Assembly (NCBI RefSeq): GCF_015999305.1
Contig: NZ_JAEAGP010000001.1
Coordinates: forward strand, 1,302,001-1,366,000
DNA: 64,000 nt
Direction: 5' to 3'
Source: Erythrobacter sp. YJ-T3-07
Lineage (GTDB): Bacteria > Pseudomonadota > Alphaproteobacteria > Sphingomonadales > Sphingomonadaceae
Shown: in pieces, positions 34,961 to 43,169 of the stretch
Layout of the letters: every line of letters begins with the position of its first letter
Position numbering within the stretch: the first letter of the stretch is position 1
Notes under the pieces: model-generated
Told to the model about the DNA's origin: nothing
The model's database searches: none
The model's input: the letters and a program-made list of their open reading frames with translations, nothing else
Translations under genes and position numbers: made by a program

Positions 34961-35239
34961 ATGGCAGCCAGAATCTACCAGCGACCCAAGAACGCGATGC
35001 AGTCCGGCAAGGCGCGGACCGACGAGTGGGTTCTCGAATTCGAGCAATCCGAAGCGCGGCGGCCCGATCCGCTGATGGGCTGGACCGGCAGCGGCGACAC
35101 GCAGGCGCAGGTCATCCTGACCTTCCCGAGCAAGGACGAGGCGAAGGCCTATGCCGAGAAATACGGCATTGCCGCGCGCGTCCATGCGACCCCGCCCAAG
35201 ACACTCAAGCTGCAGTCCTACGCCGACAATTTCCGCTGA
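34961..35239 (+). CDS. NADH dehydrogenase accessory subunit, NDUFS4-like
   Basis: 92 residues of the ETC complex I subunit family (Pfam ETC_C1_NDUFA4), an accessory subunit of alphaproteobacterial and mitochondrial complex I. Motifs: ARIYQRPKNAMQSGKARTDE, WVLEFEQSEARRPDPLMGW (the PLMGW core) and FPSKDEAKAYAEKYG. It stabilises the peripheral arm. It is encoded away from the nuo operon, as is usual in this class. It lies just downstream of hrpB and 4 bases before the beta-lactamase. Confidence 0.93.
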   Translation: MAARIYQRPKNAMQSGKARTDEWVLEFEQSEARRPDPLMGWTGSGDTQAQVILTFPSKDEAKAYAEKYGIAARVHATPPKTLKLQSYADNFR

Positions 35240-35243
35240 GCGG

Positions 35244-36134
35244 ATGATGAAAGCCTTCCTCGGGGCGATTGCGCTGGCGACGGCCGGCTGCGCGGCGCAT
35301 TCGACGCCGTCACAGCCTACCGAGGTTTCGACCGAGCAGCTCGCCGCGCAGATCGACGGACTGGAGGCGGCTTCCGGTGGGCGGCTGGGTCTTGCCCTGT
35401 TCTCGCAGGATGAAGGCCTCGTTTTCGCGCATCGCGGGGCGGAGCGCTTTGCCATGTGCTCCACATTCAAGCTCGCGCTTGCGGTGATGACGCTGGAAAC
35501 GCCGGGTGTGCGTGAGGAACGGCTGGATTTCGGGGCGGACGATATTCTCTCCTACGCGCCCTATGCGAAAGAACGCGCGCAGATCGGCTGGATGTCCGGT
35601 TTGGAGGCAGCGCACCACGCGGTGACGCTGAGCGACAATACGGCGGCCAATCTACTGCTCGCCCGACTCGGTGGGCCGGAGGCCTTCACCGCATGGCTGC
35701 GCAATGCTGGCGATCGAGTGACGCGGCTCGATCGCAACGAGCCCACCTTGAACGAGAATGCACCGGGCGATCCGCGCGATACGACCACGCCCGGGGCGAA
35801 GGCCGAACTGGTCGGGAATCTGCTGTGGGGCGACCGGCTCTCCGCAATCGACCGCGGCATCCTTCACGGCTGGCTGGTGGAGACATCCACAGGCATGGCG
35901 CGTCTGCGGGGCGGATTGCCGGAGGGTTGGAATGCTGGCGACAAGACCGGAACCTGCGGCGGGGAAGGGCATCCCGAGTTCAACGACATCGCGGTGTTCG
36001 AAACGCCAGCCCGCTCACACTACGTGCTGACGGCATTTCTCGACCGTCCGACAGGCACCAGCGCCGAGGCGGATGCCGTGCTCGCCGATGCAGCGCGCGC
36101 GGTTGTCGAATGGATTCGCAAAAGCGGCGCTTGA
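35244..36134 (+). CDS. Class A beta-lactamase with carbapenemase-like Cys69/Cys238 pair
   Basis: 296 residues, a periplasmic serine beta-lactamase. Active-site elements: S73-T-F-K76 (SxxK), S130-D-N132, R164 and E166 in RNEPTLN170, and K234-T-G-T237. Cys72 (standard position 69) precedes the nucleophile and Cys238 follows TGT237; Arg220 is also present. This combination is characteristic of KPC/SME/GES-type enzymes. The N-terminus (ALATAGCAAHS) is a signal sequence, possibly a weak lipobox at Cys16. No ampR-type regulator or mobile element is adjacent, and it follows the NDUFS4-like gene by four bases, so it looks chromosomal and intrinsic. Spectrum cannot be known from sequence. Confidence 0.93.
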   Translation: MMKAFLGAIALATAGCAAHSTPSQPTEVSTEQLAAQIDGLEAASGGRLGLALFSQDEGLVFAHRGAERFAMCSTFKLALAVMTLETPGVREERLDFGADDILSYAPYAKERAQIGWMSGLEAAHHAVTLSDNTAANLLLARLGGPEAFTAWLRNAGDRVTRLDRNEPTLNENAPGDPRDTTTPGAKAELVGNLLWGDRLSAIDRGILHGWLVETSTGMARLRGGLPEGWNAGDKTGTCGGEGHPEFNDIAVFETPARSHYVLTAFLDRPTGTSAEADAVLADAARAVVEWIRKSGA

Positions 36135-36140
36135 AATCCT

Positions 36141-36251
36141 GAGCCAAGTTCGCCATGTGGCGATCGGGAGTCGGGTGGACGTTTGCGTTCGCTCACCGGG
36201 TCAGGTCCGGAAGGAAGCAGCCCAGGTGAATTGCGGCGGGTCGCTCGGCTC
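36141..36251 (+). ncRNA. ffs: Signal recognition particle RNA (small bacterial 4.5S type)
   Basis: The conserved Ffh-binding hairpin is present (GGTCAGGTCCGGAAGGAAGC at 36199-36218, then AGCCC), flanked by complementary arms (CTCACC / GGTGAA). The ends GAGCC (36141) and GGCTC (36247-36251) pair, and CCTTTT follows as a terminator. The RNA guides ribosomes making membrane proteins. The exact ends are approximate. Confidence 0.92.
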
Positions 36252-36257
36252 CTTTTC

Positions 36258-36740
36258 CTATTCTGCCGATGTCTTCATGCGCGAGCGTGCCTCGTTGCGC
36301 GATCCCGTGGCGTCGGTGATCCCTGACACCTTACCGAGGCCCCACGCGGGCATGTTGGCGTAGATCGTTTCGTGACGACCTGCGTCGACCGCATAGGTCT
36401 CGTGGAAAATACCCACTGTCCCGTCGCCGCCCACCGCCTTGTTGAACGCAACCCAGGCCGGCCAGTGCTGCCTGTCGCGCGAACGCGCATAGGCTTCGAG
36501 ACTGTCGAAATCGCGCCAGTATTGCAGCAGGCAGACCTGTCGCGGCCCGGCAAGCATGTTTTGGGAGCCGAGAAATCCGCTGTCCGGGTCTTTCGTCAGT
36601 TCTTCCAGCATTGGAGGCATGGCTCTGAGCACAGGCAGCCACTTGCCGACCTTGTGGAAGTGGTTGATCCGCATCCCGATGACGAAAACCACCAGCGGAC
36701 CACTGAATTGGGCAGTCTTGCGCCCTGCGATGATGCTCAT
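36258..36740 (-). CDS. DUF4188 family protein
   Basis: 160 residues. The pattern VVFVIGMRINHFHKVGKWLP, then DSGFLGSQNMLAGPRQVCLL and QYWRDFDSLEAYARSRDRQH, is that of DUF4188, a ferredoxin-like (dimeric alpha-beta barrel) family with a putative haem or monooxygenase role. IFHETYAV matches the family end. Its stop lies only a few bases from the SRP RNA terminator on the opposite strand. The gene has an inverted repeat in its promoter. Confidence 0.85.
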   Translation of the reverse strand: MSIIAGRKTAQFSGPLVVFVIGMRINHFHKVGKWLPVLRAMPPMLEELTKDPDSGFLGSQNMLAGPRQVCLLQYWRDFDSLEAYARSRDRQHWPAWVAFNKAVGGDGTVGIFHETYAVDAGRHETIYANMPAWGLGKVSGITDATGSRNEARSRMKTSAE

Positions 36741-36763
36741 GTGCCGTTCTCCCCGATGCGGAC

Positions 36764-36784
36764 TAGGTTGCGTTTTAAAACCTA
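36764..36784. promoter_or_regulatory. Inverted repeat TAGGTT-N9-AACCTA upstream of the DUF4188 gene
   Basis: Six-base arms 24 bases before the DUF4188 start and 49 bases before dnaX on the other strand. The AT-rich centre (GTTTTAAAA) could also be a -10-like element. It is a plausible operator, for example for a MarR- or HxlR-type regulator, but none is encoded nearby. Confidence 0.4.
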
Positions 36785-36832
36785 AAAGTCAAGCTTCGAC
36801 AAAGCCGCTCGGCGTGCCTAGATTGGGCCATC

Positions 36833-38650
36833 ATGCCTGATACCGATCTGCCCGATAGCGAAGCCGAAGCACCGACCGCCGCCGAACTGGAGGCTGCGGG
36901 CCAGAGTGCGATGTTCGGAGGCGAGCCAGCCAAGCCCGAATCCGGCGCGTGGGAGGCCGCCGAAGCTGCGCCTGCGCCCGCATCTCCTGCCGTCGCCGAC
37001 CCGGCGCAGCCCTACCGCGTGCTCGCGCGCAAATATCGCCCGCAGACCTTCAGCCAGCTGATTGGCCAGGAGCCGATGGTCCAGACGCTGGCCAACGCCA
37101 TCAGGCGCGACCGGCTGGCGCACGCCTTCCTGATGACCGGGGTTCGCGGTGTGGGGAAGACCTCTACCGCGCGCCTGATCGCCAAGGCATTGAACTGCAT
37201 CGGCCCGGACGGGCAGGGCGGGCCGACCATCGATCCCTGCAGCGTGTGCGAACCATGCCAGGCGATCGCGGAAGGTCGTCATATCGACGTGATCGAGATG
37301 GACGCCGCCAGCCATACCGGTGTCGACGACGTGCGCGAAATTATCGAGGCGGTCCGTTATGCGGCGGTCAGCGCGCGCTATAAGATATACATCATCGACG
37401 AAGTCCACATGCTGTCTCGCAATGCTTTCAATGCCTTGCTCAAGACACTTGAGGAACCGCCCGCCCACGTGAAGTTCCTCTTCGCGACAACCGAGGTCGA
37501 CAAGCTGCCGGTCACCGTGCTCAGCCGAACACAGCGTTTCGACCTGCGGCGCATCCCGACCGACAGGCTGGGCGAGCATTTCGCGTGGGTCTGCACCGAA
37601 GAAGGCGTCGAGGCCGAGCCGGAAGCGCTGCAGCTGGTTGCCGCAGCGGCGGAAGGGTCGGTCCGCGATGGTCTCTCGATCCTCGACCAGGCGATCGCCC
37701 ATGCCGACCTGGACAGCGACGCGAAGGTCACCGCAGCGCGGGTGCGCGACATGCTCGGCCTGGCCGATGCAGGCGCACAGCGTCGGCTGCTCGGCGCGAT
37801 CCTTGAGGGTGAACCCAAGACCATGCTGGATGCGGTGGCAGACCAGTACGCGCTCGGCGTGGAGCCGCTCGCGCTTATGCGATCGCTCATGGAGATCGTT
37901 CACCGGATCACCGTGATGCAGATCGGTGGCGCGATGCCCGATCTGGCGGGCGAGGAAGAGCGCGAGCAATTGTCGCAATGGGCCGCGCGGCTCACCCCCG
38001 GCCAGCTTCATCGCCTGTGGCAGATGCTGCTGAAGGGGTACGACGAGGTAAAGACCGCGCCCGACCCGCTGGTATCGGCGCAGATGGCGCTGTTGCGCTT
38101 GATCCACGCTGCCAACGCGCCCGACCCGGGCTCGCTGGTCAAGCGGATGGAGGAGCTTGCCAGGGCCATCCCCGCAGCATCCGCCGATTCGGCTCCGCCC
38201 GCCTCCGGCTCCGGCGACAGCCCCGAAGCCCGCACTCGGCCAGCCTCACTCGCACGCCCCGATTTCGCCAGCCTTGTGGCAAAGGTGGAAGATGCGGGCG
38301 AATATATCGCGGCGAGTATCATGCGGCTTCAGCTGCGGGTTGTCTCGCTGGAAGACGGCGCGCTGACTTTCGCCCGCGCGCCGGAGTTCAGGGACAGGAT
38401 CGAAACCGAACTGCGCGGCGCTCTTGCCAAGGCGACGGGGCGTTCGTGGGTGCTGACCGAGGTCGAGGACCCTGCTGCCCCGCCGAGCATGGCCGAAGCC
38501 GCGCAGGCAGAGGCGGCCGCGCTGCGCGACGCGATGGAAGCCCACCCCCTTATGCAGGCGGCGCGCGCCGCCTTCCCCCAGGCGGAACTGCTCGACGAGA
38601 AAGAGCAGGCCGCCGCCAACAACGCCCGCCAATGGAGCAAGCAAGCATGA
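36833..38650 (+). CDS. dnaX: DNA polymerase III subunit gamma/tau
   Basis: 605 residues. The clamp-loader ATPase has Walker A GVRGVGKTSTARLIA, the zinc-binding Cys cluster PCSVCEPCQAI, Walker B DEVHMLSRNAFNALLKTLEE and the SRTQRFDLRRI sensor. Domain III follows at about residues 260-400, and the tau-like C-terminal part contacts the polymerase. A ~60-residue acidic Ala/Pro-rich N-terminal extension precedes the core (YRVLARKYRPQTF). The stop overlaps the start of ybaB (ATGA), the conserved dnaX-ybaB pair; recR, which usually follows, is not here. Confidence 0.96.
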   Translation: MPDTDLPDSEAEAPTAAELEAAGQSAMFGGEPAKPESGAWEAAEAAPAPASPAVADPAQPYRVLARKYRPQTFSQLIGQEPMVQTLANAIRRDRLAHAFLMTGVRGVGKTSTARLIAKALNCIGPDGQGGPTIDPCSVCEPCQAIAEGRHIDVIEMDAASHTGVDDVREIIEAVRYAAVSARYKIYIIDEVHMLSRNAFNALLKTLEEPPAHVKFLFATTEVDKLPVTVLSRTQRFDLRRIPTDRLGEHFAWVCTEEGVEAEPEALQLVAAAAEGSVRDGLSILDQAIAHADLDSDAKVTAARVRDMLGLADAGAQRRLLGAILEGEPKTMLDAVADQYALGVEPLALMRSLMEIVHRITVMQIGGAMPDLAGEEEREQLSQWAARLTPGQLHRLWQMLLKGYDEVKTAPDPLVSAQMALLRLIHAANAPDPGSLVKRMEELARAIPAASADSAPPASGSGDSPEARTRPASLARPDFASLVAKVEDAGEYIAASIMRLQLRVVSLEDGALTFARAPEFRDRIETELRGALAKATGRSWVLTEVEDPAAPPSMAEAAQAEAAALRDAMEAHPLMQAARAAFPQAELLDEKEQAAANNARQWSKQA

Positions 38651-38988
38651 AGTCGATGGAAGAAATGATGGCCGCCGCGCAGAAGGCTGCCGAGACGATC
38701 CAGAGCCAGATGGGCGATGCGCAGGCCAAGCTCGATTCGATCGAGGTCGAAGGCACCGCCGGGGGCGGGCTGGTGACAGTGAAGTGCACCGCACGCGGGC
38801 GGATTCTGGGCGTGTCGATCGACGAAAGCCTGATGAAGCCGGAAGAAAAGCAGATGGTCGAGGATCTGGTCGCCGCCGCGTTCAACGATGCGCGCGGCAA
38901 GGCGGATCGTGTTTCGTCCGAGGAAATGCAGCGCATCCAGTCGGGCATGGGCCTGCCGCCGGGCTTCAACCTGCCCGGCATGGGATAG
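38647..38988 (+). CDS. YbaB/EbfC nucleoid-associated protein
   Basis: 113 residues. A small dimeric DNA-binding protein with the family plan: helix (MEEMMAAAQKAAETIQSQM), then VEGTAGGGLVTVKCTARGRI and MVEDLVAAAFNDARGKADRV, with a Gly/Pro tail ending LPPGFNLPGMG. Its start overlaps the dnaX stop, so translation is coupled. Confidence 0.95.
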   Translation: MKSMEEMMAAAQKAAETIQSQMGDAQAKLDSIEVEGTAGGGLVTVKCTARGRILGVSIDESLMKPEEKQMVEDLVAAAFNDARGKADRVSSEEMQRIQSGMGLPPGFNLPGMG

Positions 38989-38997
38989 TGCTTTTCT

Positions 38998-39022
38998 GGC
39001 GGCCGTAGGGAGCGCGGCCGCC
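38998..39022 (+). terminator. Strong hairpin after ybaB
   Basis: GGCGGCCG / CGGCCGCC, an eight-base stem around a nine-base loop, ten bases after the ybaB stop. No T run follows, so termination would need Rho or it may only stabilise the mRNA. Confidence 0.5.
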
Positions 39023-39135
39023 GATTGCGTCGTATCCATACACCTCGGACCAGCGGCATTGCAGCCCTGCGGGGTCCGACCCATATTGACTGACAAGGAC
39101 GGGTGCGCGCCCAATCCGCGCGCCAAAGAACATCT

Positions 39136-41532
39136 ATGACTCAGCGCTTTCCCCTGCTTCCCCTTCGCGACATCGTCGTCTTTCCCGGCATGGTGGTGCC
39201 GATCTTCGTGGGCCGCGACCGCTCGGTCGCCGCGCTCGAAGCCGCGATGGAGGGTGACAAGGACATCTTCCTGCTCGCCCAGATCGACCCCTCTTGCGAA
39301 GACCCCGACGGGTCCGACCTGTACGACATCGGCGTGGTCGCGCAGGTGCTGCAGATGCTCAAGATGCCCGACGGCACGGTGCGCGTGCTGGTCGAAGGGC
39401 GCGAGCGTGCGCATCTGAGCGAGCTGCACGATCAGGGCGAACTGACCATCGCCGAAGTTCGCCCGATCCCGCCGACGACTGTGTCGGGCAGCGAAGTGAC
39501 GGCGCTGATGCGTTCGGTGGTCGAGCAGTTTGCCGAGTACACCAAGCTGTCCAAGAAGAACGAAGGCGCGGCGGACGAGCTGGGCGATGTCGACGACGCC
39601 GGCGCGCTGGCCGATGCGGTCGCGGCGGCGCTGTCGATCAAGGTGGCCGACAAGCAGGCTCTGCTGACCGAACCCGATCCCCGCAAACGGCTGGAAATGC
39701 TGCTCTCCTTTATGGAAGGTGAGCTGTCCGTCCTGCAGGTCGAACGGCGCATCCGGGGCCGCGTGAAGCGGCAGATGGAGAAGACCCAGCGCGAATATTA
39801 CCTCAACGAACAGCTGAAGGCGATCCAGAACGAGCTGGGCGGTTCGGGCGAGGGTGGTGAAGGCGACGAGGTCGCCGAACTGCAGGAAAAGATCGAGAAG
39901 CTCGACATGTCGGACGAGGCGCGCGCCAAGGCCGAGAGCGAGCTGAAAAAGCTCAAGGCGATGCAGCCGATGAGCGCCGAAGCCACCGTGATCCGCAATT
40001 ATCTCGATGTGCTGCTCGACCTGCCGTGGGGCGAGAAGAGCGAGCTCAACCGCGACATCGAGGATGCGGAGAAGGTGCTCGACGATGACCACTATGCGCT
40101 TGAGAAGGTCAAGGAACGGATCATCGAATATCTCGCCGTTCAGGCGCGGACCAACAAACTGAAAGGCCCGATCCTGTGCCTCGTCGGCCCTCCGGGCGTC
40201 GGCAAGACCAGCCTCGGCAAATCGATCGCCCGCGCCACGGGCCGCGAGTTCGTGCGCCAGTCGCTGGGCGGGGTGCGTGACGAATCGGAGATTCGCGGCC
40301 ACCGGCGGACCTATATCGGCTCGATGCCGGGCAAGATCGTCAAGAACCTGACCAAGGCAGGCAGCAGCAATCCGCTGTTCCTGCTCGACGAGATCGACAA
40401 GCTGGGCCAGGATTTCCGCGGCGATCCGGCCTCGGCGCTGCTCGAAGTACTCGACCCGGAGCAGAACGCGCGCTTCCAGGATCACTATCTGGAGGTCGAC
40501 TACGACCTGTCCGACGTGATGTTCGTGTGCACGGCCAACACGCTCGACCTGCCGCAGCCGCTGCTCGACCGGATGGAGATCATCCGGCTGGAGGGCTACA
40601 CCGAGGACGAGAAGGTCGAGATCGCCCAGCGCCATCTGCTGCCCAAGCAGATCGCCGACCACGGGCTGGAGGAGGGCGAATTCTCGCTCACCGAAGACGC
40701 CCTGCGCGACCTGATCCGCTATTACACCCGCGAGGCCGGGGTGCGGACGCTGGAGCGCGAGATTGCGCGGCTGGCCCGCAAGAGCTTGCGCAAGATCCTC
40801 GAAAAGAAGGCCGAGACGGTCGCGATCACGCCGGATAACCTCGGCGAGTTCGCAGGCGTGCGCAAATACAAGCACGGGCTGGGCGAGGAAGAGGCGCAGA
40901 TCGGCGCGGTCACCGGCCTCGCGTGGACCGAGGTGGGCGGCGAACTGCTGACCATCGAAAGCGTCACCACGCCGGGCAAGGGCGAGATCAAGACCACCGG
41001 CAAGCTGGGCGAGGTGATGAACGAGAGCGTCGCCGCGGCGTTCAGCTTCGTGAAGGCGCGCTCGCCCGCCTATGGCATCAAGCCGTCGATCTTCCGCCGC
41101 AAGAACATCCACATCCACCTGCCCGAAGGCGCGGTGCCCAAGGACGGGCCGAGCGCGGGCGTCGGCATGGTCACCTCGATCGTTTCAACGCTTGCCGGGA
41201 TTCCGGTGCGCCCGGATATCGCGATGACCGGCGAGGTTACTTTGCGGGGGCGCGTGCTGGCGATCGGTGGGCTGAAGGAAAAGCTGCTCGCCGCGCGGCG
41301 TGGCGGTATCCCCAAGGTGCTCATCCCCCAAGAGAACGTGAAGGACCTGGCGGAAATTCCCGATCGCATCACCGACGGTGTCGAGATCATCCCTGTGGCC
41401 CATGTCGACGAGGTTCTGGCGCATGCGCTGGTGCGCAAGCCGGAAGCGATCGAGTGGACCGAGGCGGACGACCTTGCGAGCCAGCCGGTGAGCGAACCGC
41501 CCTTCGCGGAAAGCGGGCAAACTACGCATTAA
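39136..41532 (+). CDS. lon: ATP-dependent protease Lon
   Basis: 798 residues. The N-terminal substrate domain begins [19 protein letters not shown]. The AAA+ module has Walker [16 protein letters not shown] and Walker [11 protein letters not shown]. The C-terminal serine protease domain has the dyad Ser673 ([11 protein letters not shown]) and Lys716 ([12 protein letters not shown]), 43 residues apart as in E. coli. It degrades damaged and regulatory proteins in the cytoplasm. The start at 39136 begins the family N-terminus; no clear ribosome site precedes it. hup follows 201 bases downstream, a usual pairing. Confidence 0.97.
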   Translation: MTQRFPLLPLRDIVVFPGMVVPIFVGRDRSVAALEAAMEGDKDIFLLAQIDPSCEDPDGSDLYDIGVVAQVLQMLKMPDGTVRVLVEGRERAHLSELHDQGELTIAEVRPIPPTTVSGSEVTALMRSVVEQFAEYTKLSKKNEGAADELGDVDDAGALADAVAAALSIKVADKQALLTEPDPRKRLEMLLSFMEGELSVLQVERRIRGRVKRQMEKTQREYYLNEQLKAIQNELGGSGEGGEGDEVAELQEKIEKLDMSDEARAKAESELKKLKAMQPMSAEATVIRNYLDVLLDLPWGEKSELNRDIEDAEKVLDDDHYALEKVKERIIEYLAVQARTNKLKGPILCLVGPPGVGKTSLGKSIARATGREFVRQSLGGVRDESEIRGHRRTYIGSMPGKIVKNLTKAGSSNPLFLLDEIDKLGQDFRGDPASALLEVLDPEQNARFQDHYLEVDYDLSDVMFVCTANTLDLPQPLLDRMEIIRLEGYTEDEKVEIAQRHLLPKQIADHGLEEGEFSLTEDALRDLIRYYTREAGVRTLEREIARLARKSLRKILEKKAETVAITPDNLGEFAGVRKYKHGLGEEEAQIGAVTGLAWTEVGGELLTIESVTTPGKGEIKTTGKLGEVMNESVAAAFSFVKARSPAYGIKPSIFRRKNIHIHLPEGAVPKDGPSAGVGMVTSIVSTLAGIPVRPDIAMTGEVTLRGRVLAIGGLKEKLLAARRGGIPKVLIPQENVKDLAEIPDRITDGVEIIPVAHVDEVLAHALVRKPEAIEWTEADDLASQPVSEPPFAESGQTTH

Positions 41533-41642
41533 TCCGAGGGGGAGAACGCCGTCTGCGCCTCGCCGGGACGGAGTTTTTCCCCAAGGTTAACGTATGTGAA
41601 CCAAGAAATCGCACGAAACGGCGCTTTTCTGGCAATTTGCCT

Positions 41643-41669
41643 TTGACAGACTCGTGACGAAGGTATCAG
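41643..41669 (+). promoter_or_regulatory. Candidate promoter of hup
   Basis: TTGACA is followed after 15 bases by TATCAG, about 65 bases before the HU start. The -35 match is perfect; the spacing is two bases short of ideal, so the -10 assignment is uncertain. Confidence 0.4.
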
Positions 41670-41733
41670 GTGGGGGCATTCGCACTATCGCGGATCACCA
41701 CTTTGAATGTCTGGGACTGAGGGGTTTTTCCGA

Positions 41734-42006
41734 ATGAACAAGAATGAACTGATCGGCACCGTCGCCGAATCCTGCGGCCTTTCCAAGAGCGATGCCTCGA
41801 ACGCTGTCGAAGGCGTTTTCGACGCGATCCAGAAGGCCCTCGCCAATGGCGATGAGGTTCGGCTTGTCGGGTTTGGTACGTTTTCGGTCGCCAAGCGGAA
41901 GGCCTCGACCGGCCGCAACCCGCGCACCGGCGAACCGATGGAAATCAAGGCGTCCAACCAGCCGAAGTTCAAGGCCGGCAAGGGCCTCAAGGACGCGGTG
42001 AACTAA
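41734..42006 (+). CDS. hup: HU family DNA-binding protein
   Basis: 90 residues, the standard length. MNKNELIGTVAESCGLSKSD, the dimer-forming middle with DEVRLVGFGTFSVAKRKAS, and the beta-arm GRNPRTGEPMEIKASNQPKF are typical. HU bends DNA and shapes the nucleoid. The ATG at 41734 has GAGGGG nine bases upstream. A strong terminator follows. Confidence 0.97.
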   Translation: MNKNELIGTVAESCGLSKSDASNAVEGVFDAIQKALANGDEVRLVGFGTFSVAKRKASTGRNPRTGEPMEIKASNQPKFKAGKGLKDAVN

Positions 42007-42051
42007 GCCTCTTACGGCTTGGCGTGCCGACCGATCGGCACACGACATAAG

Positions 42052-42087
42052 AAAAACCCCGCCGGGTGGTGGACCGGCGGGGTTTTT
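42052..42087. terminator. Bidirectional terminator between hup and rlmB
   Basis: AAAAACCCCGCCGG and CCGGCGGGGTTTTTT form a 13-base or longer stem around a short loop, with A and T runs on either side. It serves both convergent genes. Confidence 0.93.
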
Positions 42088-42109
42088 TATTATCTTTTTT
42101 CCGCAGAAG

Positions 42110-42907
42110 TCAGTCGCCGCTGGTGGCCAGAGCGTAGAGCGCGATCGCCGCTGCGTTCGACACGTTCAGGCTCTCAATCGCGTCCGAGATGGGCAGCTTT
42201 GCCAGTGCATCGCAGTGGCCCGCGATATTGTGACGCAGCCCAGCGCCTTCGGCACCCAGCACCAGTGCAACCGGCCCGGTCGGAATCGCCTCTGCCAACG
42301 TCATCTCCGCCTCACCCGCCAGGCCGATGCGCCAGAAGCCGCGTTCGGCCAGATCGTCGAGCGCGCGTGCCAGATTGACCACACGCACCCACGGCACGGT
42401 TTCCAGCGCGCCTGAGGCGGACTTGGCGACCACGCCGCTTTCCGGCGGAGCGTGCCGGTCCTGCGTCACGATCGCCGCTGCATCGAAAGCAGCGGCAGAG
42501 CGCAGGATTGCCCCGACATTATGTGGATCGGTGACCTGGTCCAGCAGCACGATGGGGCGGCCCGGCTCCCCGCTCTGAATGACTTCGGCCAGATCGCGCT
42601 CTTCCAGCGGTGCGCATTCGAGCACCAGCCCCTGGTGCGGCGCATCGCGTGCGACCAGCCGGTCGAGATCGGGGGTATCGGCATATTCGATTGGAAAATT
42701 GGGTGGCAGCTCGCCGTCGAGCGATTCGATTCCCTCGCGCGTTGCCCACAGCTTACGGTGGTTGCGTTCGGGGTTGAGCAGCGCCGCCTCGACCGCGTGG
42801 CGGCCCCACAGGCGCACCTGCCCCGTGCTCGCGCGTCCGCTTCCGCGGCCACCCTTCATTCTTCCTGCGCGTCCGCGCAGCGCTCTTTTGCGTTCCGGTT
42901 TTGCCAT
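42110..42907 (-). CDS. rlmB: 23S rRNA (guanosine-2'-O)-methyltransferase RlmB-like
   Basis: About 265 residues, SPOUT superfamily (TrmH/RlmB). The basic N-terminal tail (RKRALRGRAGRMKGGRGSGR) is followed by the substrate-binding domain (LWGRHAVEAALLNPERNHRK) and the knotted methyltransferase domain with LLDQVTDPHNVGAILRSAAA, GPVALVLGAEGAGLR and ESLNVSNAAAIALYA. It methylates the ribose of a guanosine in 23S rRNA. The start at 42907 is preferred; the frame is open to 42934. Confidence 0.9.
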   Translation of the reverse strand: MAKPERKRALRGRAGRMKGGRGSGRASTGQVRLWGRHAVEAALLNPERNHRKLWATREGIESLDGELPPNFPIEYADTPDLDRLVARDAPHQGLVLECAPLEERDLAEVIQSGEPGRPIVLLDQVTDPHNVGAILRSAAAFDAAAIVTQDRHAPPESGVVAKSASGALETVPWVRVVNLARALDDLAERGFWRIGLAGEAEMTLAEAIPTGPVALVLGAEGAGLRHNIAGHCDALAKLPISDAIESLNVSNAAAIALYALATSGD

Positions 42908-43034
42908 TGCCGCACGCCCTGCCACCGCGGCCATTGACAGGCAAGCGCGGCTTCTTCAAAGGGGCGCTCCTCGGCAGACGATGGCCGCCTCCGGTACATC
43001 GTTTCTTGCATTGCCTCACGCATACCAGCCCTGT

Positions 43035-43120
43035 GGACAGGTGGCCGAGTGGTTAAAGGCAGCAGACTGTAAATCTGCCCGCGCAAGCGTACGCTGGTTC
43101 GAATCCAGCCCTGTCCACCA
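43035..43120 (+). tRNA. tRNA-Tyr (anticodon GTA)
   Basis: 86 bases with encoded CCA. The acceptor stem GGACAGG / CCTGTCC is perfect, the anticodon loop is CTGTAAA, a long variable arm (CCGCGCAAGCGTACGC) marks a type II tRNA, and the T arm is TGGTTCGAATCCA. No repeat of its 3' end is seen nearby. Confidence 0.95.
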
Positions 43121-43169
43121 TTTCCTTCCACCTTTCCGGGGCGAGCGTCGAAACGGCTCGCCCGGGCGG

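Noticed and set aside
35244..36134. The beta-lactamase as a recently mobile resistance gene
   Set aside because: No insertion sequence, integron or composition change flanks it; it follows a complex I subunit gene by four bases.
38329..41118. A 929-codon open frame antisense to lon and ybaB
   Set aside because: Lon is complete with both catalytic residues; the antisense frame has no start signal or family.
41585..41602. A CtrA-type or other operator GGTTAAC-N4-GTGAACC upstream of hup
   Set aside because: One arm has a mismatch, the match to TTAA-N7-TTAA is incomplete, and no independent support exists.
43035..43120. A mobile island beginning at tRNA-Tyr next to the catabolic block
   Set aside because: There is no integrase, no repeat of the tRNA 3' end downstream and no change in base composition, so an integrative island is not supported here.
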